A stretch of 64,000 bases of DNA from Burkholderia sp. PAMC 26561 (GTDB lineage: Bacteria > Pseudomonadota > Gammaproteobacteria > Burkholderiales > Burkholderiaceae), in contig NZ_CP014306.1 in assembly GCF_001557535.2 (NCBI RefSeq), forward strand, positions 620,001-684,000, given 5' to 3'. The first letter of the stretch is position 1. Each line of letters begins with the position of its first letter. Shown piece by piece: positions 38,754-47,454 of the stretch. Under the pieces are notes generated by a model, which saw only the letters and a program-made list of their open reading frames with translations, searched no databases and was not told the DNA's origin. The translations under genes and the position numbers were made by a program.

Positions 38754-39500
38754 ATGATCGTATTTGTCACTGGCGCTTCCGCCGGCTTCGGCGCCGCCAT
38801 CGCCCGTACGTTTGTAAAAGGCGGCCATCGCGTCATTGCCACGGCGCGCCGCAAAGACCGGCTCCTGGAATTATCGAAGGAACTCGGCGACGCCCTTCTG
38901 CCCGTTGAACTCGATGTCCGCGACGACGCCGCAATCAAGTCCGTCATAGCCGGTTTGCCGGCTGAATTCGCCGACATCGACGTGCTCGTGAACAACGCCG
39001 GACTGGCGCTCGGCCTGGAACCGGCGCAGCGCGCGAGCCTCGACGACTGGAACAACATGATCGATACGAACTGTAAAGGTCTTGTCACGGTCACCCACGC
39101 TTTGCTGCCCGGCATGGTCGAGCGCAATCGCGGTCACGTGTTCAACCTGAGTTCGGTCGCGGCCACCTACCCGTACGCCGGCGGCAATGTTTACGGTGCA
39201 ACAAAGGCGTTCGTGCGCCAGTTCAGCCTGAACTTGCGTGCCGATCTGGCCAGCACGGCGTTGCGCGTGACGGACATCGAGCCGGGATTGTGCGGCGGGA
39301 CCGAGTTCTCGAACGTGCGCTTCAAGGGCGACGACACGAAAGCGGCCAACGTCTATAAAAACGTGCAGCCGCTGACGGCCGAGGACATCGCCGACGCCAT
39401 CTACTGGATTGCCACGCTGCCGGCTCATGTGAACATCAATGCCATTGAAATGATGCCGGTCGCGCAATCGTTCGGCGGATTGAGTATTCATCGCGGCTAG
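38754..39500 (+). CDS. ydfG: SDR family NADP-dependent 3-hydroxy acid dehydrogenase (YdfG-like)
   Basis: 248 residues. Glycine motif TGASAGFGAAIAR near the N-terminus, VLVNNAGLALGLEPAQ, and catalytic YGATKAFVRQFS. The C-terminal INAIEMMPVAQSFGGLSIHR is characteristic of YdfG/serine 3-dehydrogenase, which oxidises L-allo-threonine, serine and malonic semialdehyde-related 3-hydroxy acids. Alone, 116 bases upstream of ybgC. Confidence 0.9.
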   Translation: MIVFVTGASAGFGAAIARTFVKGGHRVIATARRKDRLLELSKELGDALLPVELDVRDDAAIKSVIAGLPAEFADIDVLVNNAGLALGLEPAQRASLDDWNNMIDTNCKGLVTVTHALLPGMVERNRGHVFNLSSVAATYPYAGGNVYGATKAFVRQFSLNLRADLASTALRVTDIEPGLCGGTEFSNVRFKGDDTKAANVYKNVQPLTAEDIADAIYWIATLPAHVNINAIEMMPVAQSFGGLSIHRG

Positions 39501-39616
39501 ATTGGCACGGCTTCCGGGCAGCGACCTCGATGACGCCAATCCTAAGTTGTTGCCTGGAAACAGCAAATTGCACCGCGTTTCGGCGGCCGGATTACAGCTT
39601 CCGGTAAAATGCGTAG

Positions 39617-40105
39617 ATGAATATGTCAACCAGCGAGCATCAACCGGCGACCGGCCCTTTGACTTTCGACTGGCCGCTGCGGGTCTACTACGAAGACACC
39701 GACGCCGGCGGCATCGTCTTCTACGCGAACTACCTGAAGTTCTTCGAACGGGCGCGCACCGAGTGGCTGCGCGCGTGCGGTATCGATCAACGCAAGCTGT
39801 CGGAGTCGGATGGCGTATTGTTCGTCGTCAAGCGGACGGCAGTGGAATACTCGGCGCCTGCGCGGCTCGACGATGTGCTCCACGTGGTGAGCAGAATCGA
39901 CCGTCTCGGGCGGGCCTCGGTGGATTTTCACCAGGAAGCATGGCGTGACGGCGTGTTGCTGGCGTCCGGCGAAATCCGGGTCGCATCGGTCAGTCTCGCG
40001 TCGATTCGTCCGGTGGGAATTCCTGGATCAGTGCTGGCCGGATTGCGCCGCGGTCCGCACGTAGAATGCGCGTCAACCGTGCCGACACCAATATCGTTTA
40101 AATAA
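39617..40105 (+). CDS. ybgC: Tol-Pal system-associated acyl-CoA thioesterase YbgC
   Basis: 162-residue hot-dog-fold thioesterase. VYYEDTDAGGIVFYANYLKF carries the conserved Tyr and Asp, but the position equivalent to E. coli His25 appears to be Tyr. First gene of the Tol-Pal group, 180 bases before tolQ, so tolQ may have its own promoter. Family members act on short acyl-CoAs or acyl-ACP in phospholipid metabolism. Confidence 0.93.
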   Translation: MNMSTSEHQPATGPLTFDWPLRVYYEDTDAGGIVFYANYLKFFERARTEWLRACGIDQRKLSESDGVLFVVKRTAVEYSAPARLDDVLHVVSRIDRLGRASVDFHQEAWRDGVLLASGEIRVASVSLASIRPVGIPGSVLAGLRRGPHVECASTVPTPISFK

Positions 40106-40285
40106 CCTTGTTCAGAAAAATCCTATGTAGACAAAGCATCTTTGACTTCATCAAGACCTGAACTGAATAGAGCCTGCGGGACTTCACGCACGCAAGCACA
40201 GCAGCACCGAGCGCGCTCCGGCGACAACGTTGTCTTATCCGGAAGCAGCTCGGACGCCCCCTTTGGGACGTAACAGCGGACATTT

Positions 40286-40963
40286 ATGAACACTACACAA
40301 GACCTGTCGATCGTTTCCCTCGTCATTCATGCCAGCCTGTTGGCGCAGGCCGTCATGGCGCTGTTGCTGATTCTGTCGTTGTTGTCCTGGACGTACATCA
40401 TTCGTAAATGGTTCGCCATCCGGCGTGCCCGCGCTCAGACCCAGCGCTTCGAACGCGATTTCTGGTCGGGCGGCGACCTGCAGGCGCTGTATCAGAGCGC
40501 GGCGAACAACCGCCACACCATCGGCGCACTGGAGCGGATTTTCGAGTCCGGCATGCGTGAATTCCTGAAAGGCAAAGAGCGCCGCATGAACGACCCGGCC
40601 GCGATTCTCGACGGCTCGCGCCGCGCCATGCGCGCCGCTTTCCAGCGTGAAATGGACGGGCTGGAAGTCAATCTCGCGTTCCTTGCATCGGTCGGTTCGG
40701 TCAGCCCGTATATTGGCTTGTTCGGCACGGTCTGGGGGATCATGAACTCCTTCCGCGGCCTCGCGAACGTGCAGCAGGCAACGCTTGCCAACGTCGCGCC
40801 GGGCATTGCCGAAGCGCTCGTCGCAACCGCAATCGGTCTCTTTGCCGCCATCCCTGCCGTGGTCGCCTACAACCGCTACGCACACGATATCGACCGCCTC
40901 GCGATCCGCTTCGAAACGTTTATCGAAGAGTTCTCGAACATCTTGCAGCGTCAAGCTCACTAA
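40286..40963 (+). CDS. tolQ: Tol-Pal system proton channel subunit TolQ
   Basis: 225-residue inner-membrane protein with three hydrophobic helices: one near the N-terminus (AQAVMALLLILSLLSWTYII) and two in the second half (SVGSVSPYIGLFGTVWGIM; AEALVATAIGLFAAIPAVVA). Homologous to ExbB/MotA; with TolR it uses the proton gradient to energise TolA during envelope constriction. tolR follows after ten bases with AAGGAG. Confidence 0.96.
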   Translation: MNTTQDLSIVSLVIHASLLAQAVMALLLILSLLSWTYIIRKWFAIRRARAQTQRFERDFWSGGDLQALYQSAANNRHTIGALERIFESGMREFLKGKERRMNDPAAILDGSRRAMRAAFQREMDGLEVNLAFLASVGSVSPYIGLFGTVWGIMNSFRGLANVQQATLANVAPGIAEALVATAIGLFAAIPAVVAYNRYAHDIDRLAIRFETFIEEFSNILQRQAH

Positions 40964-40973
40964 GGAGTTCAGA

Positions 40974-41420
40974 ATGGCCGGAGGTCCAATGCGTTCCAGC
41001 ATGCGCGGCAGTTCACGGCGCGCCATGTCCGACATCAACGTAGTGCCGTATATCGACGTGATGCTCGTGCTGCTTGTCATTTTCATGGTGACCGCCCCGC
41101 TCGTCTCGCCGTCCATCATCAACCTGCCGACGGTCGGCAACGCCGCGCCGCAGGAGCAAACGCCGCCGGTCGTGGTCAATATCAAGGCCGACGGCAGCAT
41201 GAACGTGCGCTACAAGGAAGACGGCGGTGCTGCGCAACAGCAGAACATGTCGAAGGCGGAACTCAATGACTTCGTGCTGAACCGGCAGGAATCGCATCCG
41301 GACCAGCCGGTCGTGATCGCCGCCGACAAGACCGTGAAGTACGAAGTCGTAATGAACGTGATGTCCGATATGAAGGCACGCGGCGTCAAACGGGTCGGAT
41401 TGTTAGTCAAATCGCAATGA
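40974..41420 (+). CDS. tolR: Tol-Pal system protein TolR
   Basis: 148 residues, one N-terminal transmembrane helix, VMLVLLVIFMVTAPLV, headed by the proton-carrying Asp28 in YIDVMLV, and a periplasmic ExbD/TolR domain ending KRVGLLVKSQ. I used ATG 40974 (AAGGAG seven bases upstream), not the longer frame through tolQ. Overlaps tolA by four bases (ATGA). Confidence 0.95.
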   Translation: MAGGPMRSSMRGSSRRAMSDINVVPYIDVMLVLLVIFMVTAPLVSPSIINLPTVGNAAPQEQTPPVVVNIKADGSMNVRYKEDGGAAQQQNMSKAELNDFVLNRQESHPDQPVVIAADKTVKYEVVMNVMSDMKARGVKRVGLLVKSQ

Positions 41421-42514
41421 TGAATCGGCAGCCCAGCGGGAACCCTGGTGCGCGGATCAGCGCGCGCCCCATCCGTCCGCCGCGTGAACGCGGCACATGG
41501 AAGGCGTTCGCGCTCGCCGCGCTGATGCACGTGTTGCTCGGCATCCTGCTGTATCACGGCGTGAACTGGCAGAACAACACGCCAGCCGGCGCGGAAGCAG
41601 AGTTGTGGACGGATATTCCGGATTTGTCGGCGCCCACGCCGCGCATCGCTCCACCTCCCGCGCCGCCGGTCAAGGTGCAACCCGCGCCGCCGCCGGCGAA
41701 GGACGAAGAAGCCGACATCGCGCTGCAGGAAAAAAAGCGCAAGCAGGAAGCAGCGGCGCGCGCCGCGCAACTCGTCGAGCAACAGCGCGCCCAGCAGCAG
41801 GCCGAGCAGGAAGCTGAAGCCAAGCGCCAGCAGCTTGCGGCCCAACAAGCGGCGCAGCAGGCCGCCGCGGCTGCGAAAACCGCTCAGGAAAAGCAAAAAC
41901 TGGCCGATAAACAGAAGCAGCTCGCCCAGCAGAAGCTCGATCAGCAGAAATCAGCGCAGCAGGCCAAGGAAAAGCAGGCCGAGGCTGACAAGGCCGACCA
42001 GCAGAAGGAACAAGCCAACGCCAAGGCGAAGGCGCAAGCAGATGCCAAGGCGCAAGCTGAGAAGGCCCAGGCTGAGGCGAAGGCAAAAGCCAAGGCTCAG
42101 GCCGACGCGCAAGCCAAGGCCAAGCTCGACAAGGAACGCAGCGCGCGGCTTGCGGCGCTGCAGGGCCAGGCGGGCGGCGGCACGAATTCGAGCGGCGACG
42201 GCCTGGCCAAGAGCGGCACGGGCAGCGGCGCGGGCGGGACGGCGACATCGGCGGGATATGCTGAGAAGGTGCAGCGCCGCGTGCGTCCGAATATCGTGTG
42301 GGCCGGGGAGACGGCGGGACTGGAGACCGTGGTCGCGGTGCGTTGTTCGCCGACCGGAACGTTGTTATCGGCGACCATTCGCCGTTCGAGCGGCAACGAG
42401 CAATGGGACGAAGCCGCGTTGCGGGCAGTCCAGCGCTCGGACCCAATGCCCGTCGATACCAATGGTCAGGCGCCCTCTGCATTTACGATCACCCTGCGCC
42501 CGGCGGGCGGCTGA
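41417..42514 (+). CDS. tolA: Cell envelope integrity protein TolA
   Basis: 365 residues: single N-terminal membrane helix (FALAALMHVLLGILLYHGV), a proline-rich stretch, a long Ala/Lys/Gln/Glu helical domain from about residue 95 to 245, then a Gly/Ser linker and the C-terminal TonB-like domain (RVRPNIVWAGETAGLETVV). Spans the periplasm from TolQR to Pal/TolB. The low-complexity repeats are its normal helical rod, not a tandem DNA repeat. Confidence 0.94.
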   Translation: MMNRQPSGNPGARISARPIRPPRERGTWKAFALAALMHVLLGILLYHGVNWQNNTPAGAEAELWTDIPDLSAPTPRIAPPPAPPVKVQPAPPPAKDEEADIALQEKKRKQEAAARAAQLVEQQRAQQQAEQEAEAKRQQLAAQQAAQQAAAAAKTAQEKQKLADKQKQLAQQKLDQQKSAQQAKEKQAEADKADQQKEQANAKAKAQADAKAQAEKAQAEAKAKAKAQADAQAKAKLDKERSARLAALQGQAGGGTNSSGDGLAKSGTGSGAGGTATSAGYAEKVQRRVRPNIVWAGETAGLETVVAVRCSPTGTLLSATIRRSSGNEQWDEAALRAVQRSDPMPVDTNGQAPSAFTITLRPAGG

Positions 42515-42651
42515 TCGGACTTTAGGCGCCGCGGCTCACTATTTTTGTGATGCTGGCGTCCATCGTGTGAAGATTGGGAACGAATTGTGCGATTGGCGGT
42601 CTGTTGTGCAGCCGTCAATAGTTTAAATATTGCTTTTTTGGAAACAGATAC

Positions 42652-43947
42652 ATGAGTTTGATGACGAAGCTTGGCCTGAAAACGCTTGTTGCCTCCTGCC
42701 TGATCGCTGTGGGAACGTCCGCCGCGCAGGCGCAACTCAACGTGCTCGTGACTGGCGTGGGTTCGACTCAGTTTCCTATCGCCACTGCTACTTTCGCCAA
42801 CGAAGCGAGTTCGCCGCAGCAGGTCAGCGCGATCATTCGCCAGGATTTGCAGCGCAGCGGCAAGTTCACGAATGTCGATGCGGGCGGCACGCCGGTGTCG
42901 GAGACGGATTCCGTTGATCTTGGCAGCTGGAAAGCCAAGGGCGCGGACGCCTTCGTGTCGGGCAGCGTGACCAAGCTGCCGAACGGCCAGTTCGAAGTGC
43001 GCTTTCGCCTGTATGACACGGTCAAGCAGGAAAGCCTCGGCGGTCTCTCGCTCGTGAGCCCGGAAAGCGGCTTGCGCATGAGCGCGCACAAGGTTGCCGA
43101 CTACATCTACGCAAAATTGCTGGGCGGGCGCGGCGTGTTCGCAACGCGGCTTTCGTACGTGATCAAGACCGGCGGCCGTTATCAATTGCAGATTTCCGAT
43201 TCTGACGGCCAGGACGCACGTATTGCGCTCTCCAGCCCCGAGCCGATAATCTCGCCGGCCTGGTCGCCTGACGGCACCAAGGTGGCGTATGTTTCGTTCG
43301 AAAAGAAAAAGCCCGTTGTCTATATTCACGATTTGCCGACAGGCAAACGCGTGATCGTATCGAATCAGAAGGGTAATAACAGTGCACCGGCATGGTCGCC
43401 GGACGGCCGCAAGCTCGCGGTCGCCCTGTCCCAGACCGGCAACACGCAGATTTTCCAGGTGAACGCAGACGGCAGCGGTTTGCGCCGCCTGACGACGGGC
43501 AGCTCGATTGACACCGAGCCGGCTTACTCTCCCGATGGCAATTTGATTTACTTCACGAGCGACCGAGGCGGCGCGCCCCAGATTTACAAGATGTCGGCGA
43601 ACGGTGAAAGCGCCGGCAGTGCACAGCGCGTCACATTCACGGGCAGCTACAACACCAGCCCGCGTGTGAGCCCGGACGGCAAGCAAGTCGCGTACATTTC
43701 GCGCGTTGGCGGCGGTTTCAAACTGTATCTGCTGGACCTTGCGTCCGGTACGGCAACGGGACTGACCGACACCACGCATGACGAATCGCCCAGCTTCGCG
43801 GCGAATGGTCAGTACATCCTCTACGCCACCCAGGTGAACGGGCGTGGCGTGTTGGCAGCCGTGTCGACCGATGGTCGTACGCGGCAAGTCTTGTCGCTTC
43901 AGGGGGGCAGCGTACGCGAGCCGTCCTGGGGTCCGTTCATGCAGTAA
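42652..43947 (+). CDS. tolB: Tol-Pal system beta-propeller protein TolB
   Basis: 431 residues with a Sec signal ([16 protein letters not shown]), an N-terminal alpha/beta domain and a six-bladed propeller recognisable by repeated [39 protein letters not shown] and [13 protein letters not shown]. Periplasmic, binds Pal and TolA. 137 bases after tolA. Confidence 0.97.
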   Translation: MSLMTKLGLKTLVASCLIAVGTSAAQAQLNVLVTGVGSTQFPIATATFANEASSPQQVSAIIRQDLQRSGKFTNVDAGGTPVSETDSVDLGSWKAKGADAFVSGSVTKLPNGQFEVRFRLYDTVKQESLGGLSLVSPESGLRMSAHKVADYIYAKLLGGRGVFATRLSYVIKTGGRYQLQISDSDGQDARIALSSPEPIISPAWSPDGTKVAYVSFEKKKPVVYIHDLPTGKRVIVSNQKGNNSAPAWSPDGRKLAVALSQTGNTQIFQVNADGSGLRRLTTGSSIDTEPAYSPDGNLIYFTSDRGGAPQIYKMSANGESAGSAQRVTFTGSYNTSPRVSPDGKQVAYISRVGGGFKLYLLDLASGTATGLTDTTHDESPSFAANGQYILYATQVNGRGVLAAVSTDGRTRQVLSLQGGSVREPSWGPFMQ

Positions 43948-43991
43948 ACCTAATGCAATAACTCAAGCAGCAACACACAAGGAGAGTAACC

Positions 43992-44498
43992 ATGATGTCT
44001 AAAATTCGTATCGGCTTTGCAGTGGCGATGGTCGGTGCATTGGCCGCATGTCATTCAGGCGTCAAGCTGGATGAAGGTGCAAACAAAGGCGCGATCGGCA
44101 CGCAACCCGACGCGAACGCAGTTCAACAGGTCAACGTCGATCCGCTGAACGATCCGAACAGCCCGTTGGCGAAGCGCAGCATTTACTTCGACTTCGACAG
44201 CTACGCAGTTCGTGACGACTACCAGCCGCTGCTGCAGCAACACGCACAGTATCTGAAGAGCCATCCGGATCGCCACGTCCTGATCCAGGGCAACACCGAC
44301 GAACGCGGCACGAGCGAGTACAACCTGGCACTGGGCCAGAAGCGTGCTGAAGCTGTGCGCCGTGCAATGTCGCTGCTGGGTGTGGCCGACACGCAAATGG
44401 AAGCCGTGAGTCTGGGCAAGGAAAAGCCGCAGGCTACCGGTCATGACGAGTCGTCGTGGGCGCAAAACCGCCGCGCTGATCTCGCTTATCAACAGTAA
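43992..44498 (+). CDS. pal: Peptidoglycan-associated lipoprotein Pal
   Basis: 168 residues; lipobox GALAAC with lipidated Cys20, a Ser/Ala/Asn linker, and the OmpA-like domain (SIYFDFDSYAVRDDY, IQGNTDERGTSEYNLALGQ) that binds diaminopimelate. Outer-membrane anchor of the Tol-Pal complex. Preceded by AAGGAGAG. Confidence 0.97.
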   Translation: MMSKIRIGFAVAMVGALAACHSGVKLDEGANKGAIGTQPDANAVQQVNVDPLNDPNSPLAKRSIYFDFDSYAVRDDYQPLLQQHAQYLKSHPDRHVLIQGNTDERGTSEYNLALGQKRAEAVRRAMSLLGVADTQMEAVSLGKEKPQATGHDESSWAQNRRADLAYQQ

Positions 44499-44513
44499 TA
44501 GAACCAGTCACGG

Positions 44514-45275
44514 GTGATTCGCCGTATGTTGTATCGCTTCCCTTCGCTGCGCGCGGTCGCAGTTGCTTGTTTGCTGGGCTCGGCCGTGGTCGGCGGATCG
44601 GCGCATGCAGCATTGTTCGACGACAATGAAGCCCGCAAGGCCGTGCTCGATTTGCGCACGAAAACAGACGGTCTTTCGAGCCAGTTGTCTTCGGCTCAGC
44701 GCACTATCCTCGATCAGCAGAACCGTCTCGACCAGTTGAATCAGCAGGTCGCGACGCTTCGTGGCCAGAACGAGGATCTGGCCAACCAGCTGACCACGTT
44801 GCAGAAGCAGCAGAAAGACTACTACGCCGACCTCGATGGCCGGTTGAAGAAGCTCGAGCCGCAGCAGCAGACGGTGGATGGCGTGCAGGGTACGGTGCAG
44901 CCCGGCGAGACTGATTCGTTCAATGCGGCATCGACGCAGTTTCGCAACGGTGACTTCAAGAATGCGGCGGCGTCGTTCAAGACGTTCGTGGCGAAGTATC
45001 CGCAAAGTCCGTATCAGCCGACCGCGCAGTATTGGCTGGGCAACGCGCAGTATGCGTTGCGCGATTACAAGGCATCGACTGCTACCTGGCAGAATCTGGT
45101 GAAGAATTTTCCGACGCATCCGCGGGCGCCCGACGCGCTGCTCGCAATCGCGAACAACCAGATCGAGCAGGGTCAGAAACCCGCTGCAAAGAAGACGCTG
45201 GAACAAATCATCTCGCAGTATGGTGGAACCGAAGCCGCGCAGTCGGCTGAAAGCAAGATGTCGCAAGTGAAGTAA
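44514..45275 (+). CDS. cpoB: Cell division coordinator CpoB (YbgF)
   Basis: 253 residues: signal peptide (VAVACLLGSAVVGGSAHA), a trimerising coiled coil (about residues 40-115) and C-terminal TPRs (FRNGDFKNAAASFKTFVAK, QYALRDYKASTATWQNL). In E. coli CpoB couples TolA to PBP1B at the septum. Start is GTG 44514, or ATG 44526 as an alternative. Last gene of the Tol-Pal operon. Confidence 0.94.
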   Translation: MIRRMLYRFPSLRAVAVACLLGSAVVGGSAHAALFDDNEARKAVLDLRTKTDGLSSQLSSAQRTILDQQNRLDQLNQQVATLRGQNEDLANQLTTLQKQQKDYYADLDGRLKKLEPQQQTVDGVQGTVQPGETDSFNAASTQFRNGDFKNAAASFKTFVAKYPQSPYQPTAQYWLGNAQYALRDYKASTATWQNLVKNFPTHPRAPDALLAIANNQIEQGQKPAAKKTLEQIISQYGGTEAAQSAESKMSQVK

Positions 45276-45330
45276 GCGTCAGGGTCGTTTGGCATTTGTT
45301 TTCGACCCCGATTCGCGCCTCTCATGAGAA

Positions 45331-45360
45331 AGCCCGTAGCGTTGTGCTACGGGCTTTTTC
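45331..45360 (+). terminator. Terminator of the Tol-Pal operon
   Basis: AGCCCGTAGC (45331-45340) pairs with GCTACGGGCT (45346-45355) around GTTGT, followed by TTTTC. Confidence 0.92.
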
Positions 45361-45427
45361 TTTGGGTTTTGCATGTCTTTTCTGCCTCTTTTGTCTGTTT
45401 CATCGTGCGATGGATTTTTACGCGCCG

Positions 45428-45457
45428 TTGACAACAAGTGCTCGCTGTGACTATAAT
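45428..45457 (+). promoter_or_regulatory. Promoter of tRNA-Lys
   Basis: Perfect consensus TTGACA (45428-45433) and TATAAT (45452-45457) with an 18-base spacer; the tRNA begins 12 bases after the -10 box. Confidence 0.88.
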
Positions 45458-45468
45458 TTCGGCTCTTT

Positions 45469-45544
45469 GGGTCGTTAGCTCAGCTGGTAGAGCAGCGGAC
45501 TTTTAATCCGTTGGTCACAGGTTCGAATCCCGTACGGCCTACCA
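45469..45544 (+). tRNA. tRNA-Lys (anticodon UUU)
   Basis: 76 bases, cloverleaf by hand: acceptor GGGTCGT with ACGGCCT, D-stem GCTC/GAGC, anticodon stem GCGGA/TCCGT enclosing CTTTTAA (anticodon TTT), T-arm ACAGG-TTCGAAT-CCCGT, discriminator A and an encoded CCA. Own promoter and terminator. Reads both lysine codons. Confidence 0.97.
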
Positions 45545-45554
45545 AAGACAAGAA

Positions 45555-45581
45555 GGGCTCAGCGAAAGCTGAGCCCTTTTT
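45555..45581 (+). terminator. Terminator after tRNA-Lys
   Basis: GGGCTCAGC and GCTGAGCCC form a nine-pair stem with a GAAA loop, then five Ts. Confidence 0.95.
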
Positions 45582-45830
45582 CATTTCCGGCCACGGTTCA
45601 AAGGCGGCTCAATGCACCTTGCTCGCCACGCCACCCGCTGATCAAACTGCGGTTTATTCGCCGCCAGCCATTCATCGGCGAGTTTGTTGATCAAGGGTGA
45701 TGACCCACCGTTTTTGCTGATCGCGTATTCCCAGCCCGATCACGTCTTGCCCGGGAATTTGATCTGCTCGATCAGCGTCTTCACCGCCGGGTTCGCGGCA
45801 ATAAACTCCTTATTCCCCACCGATCCCTAG
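45581..45830 (-). pseudogene. Remnant of a periplasmic substrate-binding protein (OpuAC/ProX-like)
   Basis: On the minus strand a C-terminal fragment reads NPAVKTLIEQIKFPGKT, stop, SGWEYAISKNGG and LINKLADEWLAANKPQFD. Comparing with glycine-betaine-type binding proteins, the internal TGA at 45740-45742 replaces a tryptophan codon. No start, no N-terminus and no transporter neighbours. Family assignment is from memory of the motif and is moderate. Confidence 0.55.
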
Positions 45831-45844
45831 CTCTTCACCTTCCG

Positions 45845-46054
45845 CACGCGGTCCTCGACGTCTTCGATACTGAACCGTTGTCACCCGATTCACGCTTCTG
45901 GCACCATCCGGGTGTGAGCGTGCTTCCCCGTATCTCGCCGCCGACGGGTTTCGACATTGCGGCAACGTCACGGGGACATCGCGCAGTTCGACGTAACGAA
46001 AAGGTCCTCCGCAGCGTCGATACCGCACGAGCAAGCTCGAAGGAAACGGCGTGA
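45845..46054 (+). pseudogene. Remnant of a GhrA-type D-2-hydroxyacid dehydrogenase
   Basis: Plus-strand frame reads VLDVFDTEPLSPDSRFWHHP, GVSVLPRISPP and ends SVDTARASSKETA with TGA. This is the C-terminus of glyoxylate/hydroxypyruvate reductase A type enzymes (usual form VLDVF-EPLP-FW-HP-V-HIS). About 70 of roughly 310 residues survive and the HIS catalytic motif is RIS. No start codon or ribosome site. Confidence 0.6.
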
Positions 46055-46290
46055 TCAAGGCAAGCCGGCTCGTGGTCGAAGTGACGCCCGCCGACCACAC
46101 CGCGCAGGACATGCGGCGCTTCGAGGAGCGTGTGCTGGCCGCGCCCGAAGTTGCATTGTGTTATGCAACGGGGGGGGCGTGGACTACATGCTGCATGTGG
46201 TGTCGCGCGATATCGATCACTATCAGCGGTTCATCGATTCGCTGCTGACAGATGACATCGGGATAACCATGCCCGACAGCGTACCTGACT
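46051..46290 (+). pseudogene. Remnant of an Lrp/AsnC regulator, frameshifted at a G run
   Basis: Effector-domain fragment: VVEVTPADHTAQDMRRFEER and APEVALCYATGG in one frame, then VDYMLHVVSRDIDHYQRFI and SLLTDDIGI in another. The switch is at a run of eight Gs (46170-46177), where six would restore the frame. The DNA-binding half is missing and the normal ending is lost. A homopolymer error in sequencing could explain the shift, but not the missing half. Confidence 0.65.
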
Positions 46291-46300
46291 AGGAGTGAAC

Positions 46301-46729
46301 GTGAACGGGCATTCATCGATCAGCGCCATTACGATTCGAGCTTACGAAGAAACCGAGTATCGGGTCTTTGGCGATCTGCCGATGACCTTGCATATTGGCG
46401 TGCATAATGCGCAGCTTGCAGATTTGCATCTGGCGCATGACGTCGATTGCAGCGCGTTTATCACTGCGGCGAATCCGTTAAGTGAACCGACCGACGATGC
46501 GAGCAACCTGAGCCACCAGGCGAAACTGGCCGACGATTTAAACCTTCAAGACTTCCAATTCATCAGTGGCACTGGACAACATCCATCCGGCGACTGGCCG
46601 GGCGAACCGAGCTTTTTGGTACTTGGTGTCTCGCTGGATGCAGCAAAAGAAGTGGGCGCGCGTTACAAGCAAAACGCAATCGTCTGGTGCGGCGACGACG
46701 CTGTGCCTCGACTCATCCTTCTACGATAA
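46301..46729 (+). CDS. DUF3293 domain-containing protein
   Basis: 142 residues from GTG 46301, five bases after AGGAG; GTG 46295 is possible. ITAANPLSEPTDDASNLSHQ, then HPSGDWPGEPSFLVLGVS and YKQNAIVWCGDDAVPRL are the DUF3293 pattern. No signal or membrane segment. Function unknown. Apparently intact despite lying between gene remnants. Confidence 0.82.
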   Translation: MNGHSSISAITIRAYEETEYRVFGDLPMTLHIGVHNAQLADLHLAHDVDCSAFITAANPLSEPTDDASNLSHQAKLADDLNLQDFQFISGTGQHPSGDWPGEPSFLVLGVSLDAAKEVGARYKQNAIVWCGDDAVPRLILLR

Positions 46730-46769
46730 ACAGACGGCGCGCACTTTAAGCGAGCCGTCCGTCCATCGA

Positions 46770-47096
46770 TCACGATCCTGAATACAGGTTGCAGAAGCTG
46801 ACCGGGCCGACACACGTTTCATGGCTCGAACCGCCGACATTGGCAATCCGCGATGAACTCGCGCTCGTTCCCGCAGCTACGCCGCCGTATGCATTGGCGC
46901 CATCGTTTTTCTGCGCGACTTCGTTCGAATAGATACGGGCGACATCGGGATACGACGCATTGCTGACAAGGCGCGAACCATCTTGCTCGGCCGTCACCAG
47001 TTGTTGTTGAACTTCAGCGCGGGTCAGGCCTTGAGCAAAAGCGCTCGACGACACGAGAACAGCGGCGGACATCACGAACAGGGCAATCTTTTTCAT
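46770..47096 (-). CDS. DUF4148 domain-containing exported protein
   Basis: 108 residues with a Sec signal (IALFVMSAAVLVSSSAFA, cut near AQ) and the DUF4148 motif GLTRAEVQQQLVTAEQDG. The C-terminus ends with a Ser/Gly stretch and two cysteines (HETCVGPVSFCNLY). GGAG is upstream. DUF4148 is a large small-protein family in Burkholderia with no assigned function. Confidence 0.85.
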   Translation of the reverse strand: MKKIALFVMSAAVLVSSSAFAQGLTRAEVQQQLVTAEQDGSRLVSNASYPDVARIYSNEVAQKNDGANAYGGVAAGTSASSSRIANVGGSSHETCVGPVSFCNLYSGS

Positions 47097-47220
47097 TTTC
47101 GACTCCAGAGTGTTTAACGGGTTGGTACTAGGGCGAACCCATTTTTTCCCGGTCTATTCCAGAGAATTTGAAAATAGTTTTTGCGGTGGTTCGTTGGGGA
47201 GTTTGAAAGCCCTATTCTTG

Positions 47221-47433
47221 CGAACCATGCTCGATCCCGTGCGCGAAGTAATCCGCGACGGGTATGTGCTGACCGAGGAACTACCCGGCGCGCCGGAACG
47301 TTCCTGGAAGGGGCATCAGAAGATTTTGCGGGCTATCGAAAAGCAGCATGCCAAAGCGGCGCGCGCCGCAATGCATGACCATCTGGAAGTGTTCCGCCAG
47401 AATCTGGGGGTGTCGCTGGATGCGGAGTACTAA
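47221..47433 (+). pseudogene. Remnant of a GntR/FadR-type regulator (FCD domain end)
   Basis: From about 47221 the frame reads LRTMLDPVREVIRDGYVL, PGAPERSWKGHQKILRAIE and AAMHDHLEVFRQNLG, the last two helices of an FCD ligand-binding domain. The upstream part of the ORF is unrelated, so the DNA-binding domain and most of FCD are missing. Confidence 0.65.
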
Positions 47434-47454
47434 GGCGTTCGTGGGCAAACTTCT

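Noticed and set aside
41690..42150. Repetitive Ala/Lys/Gln codons as a DNA tandem repeat
   Set aside because: It encodes the helical rod of TolA; the units are irregular at DNA level.
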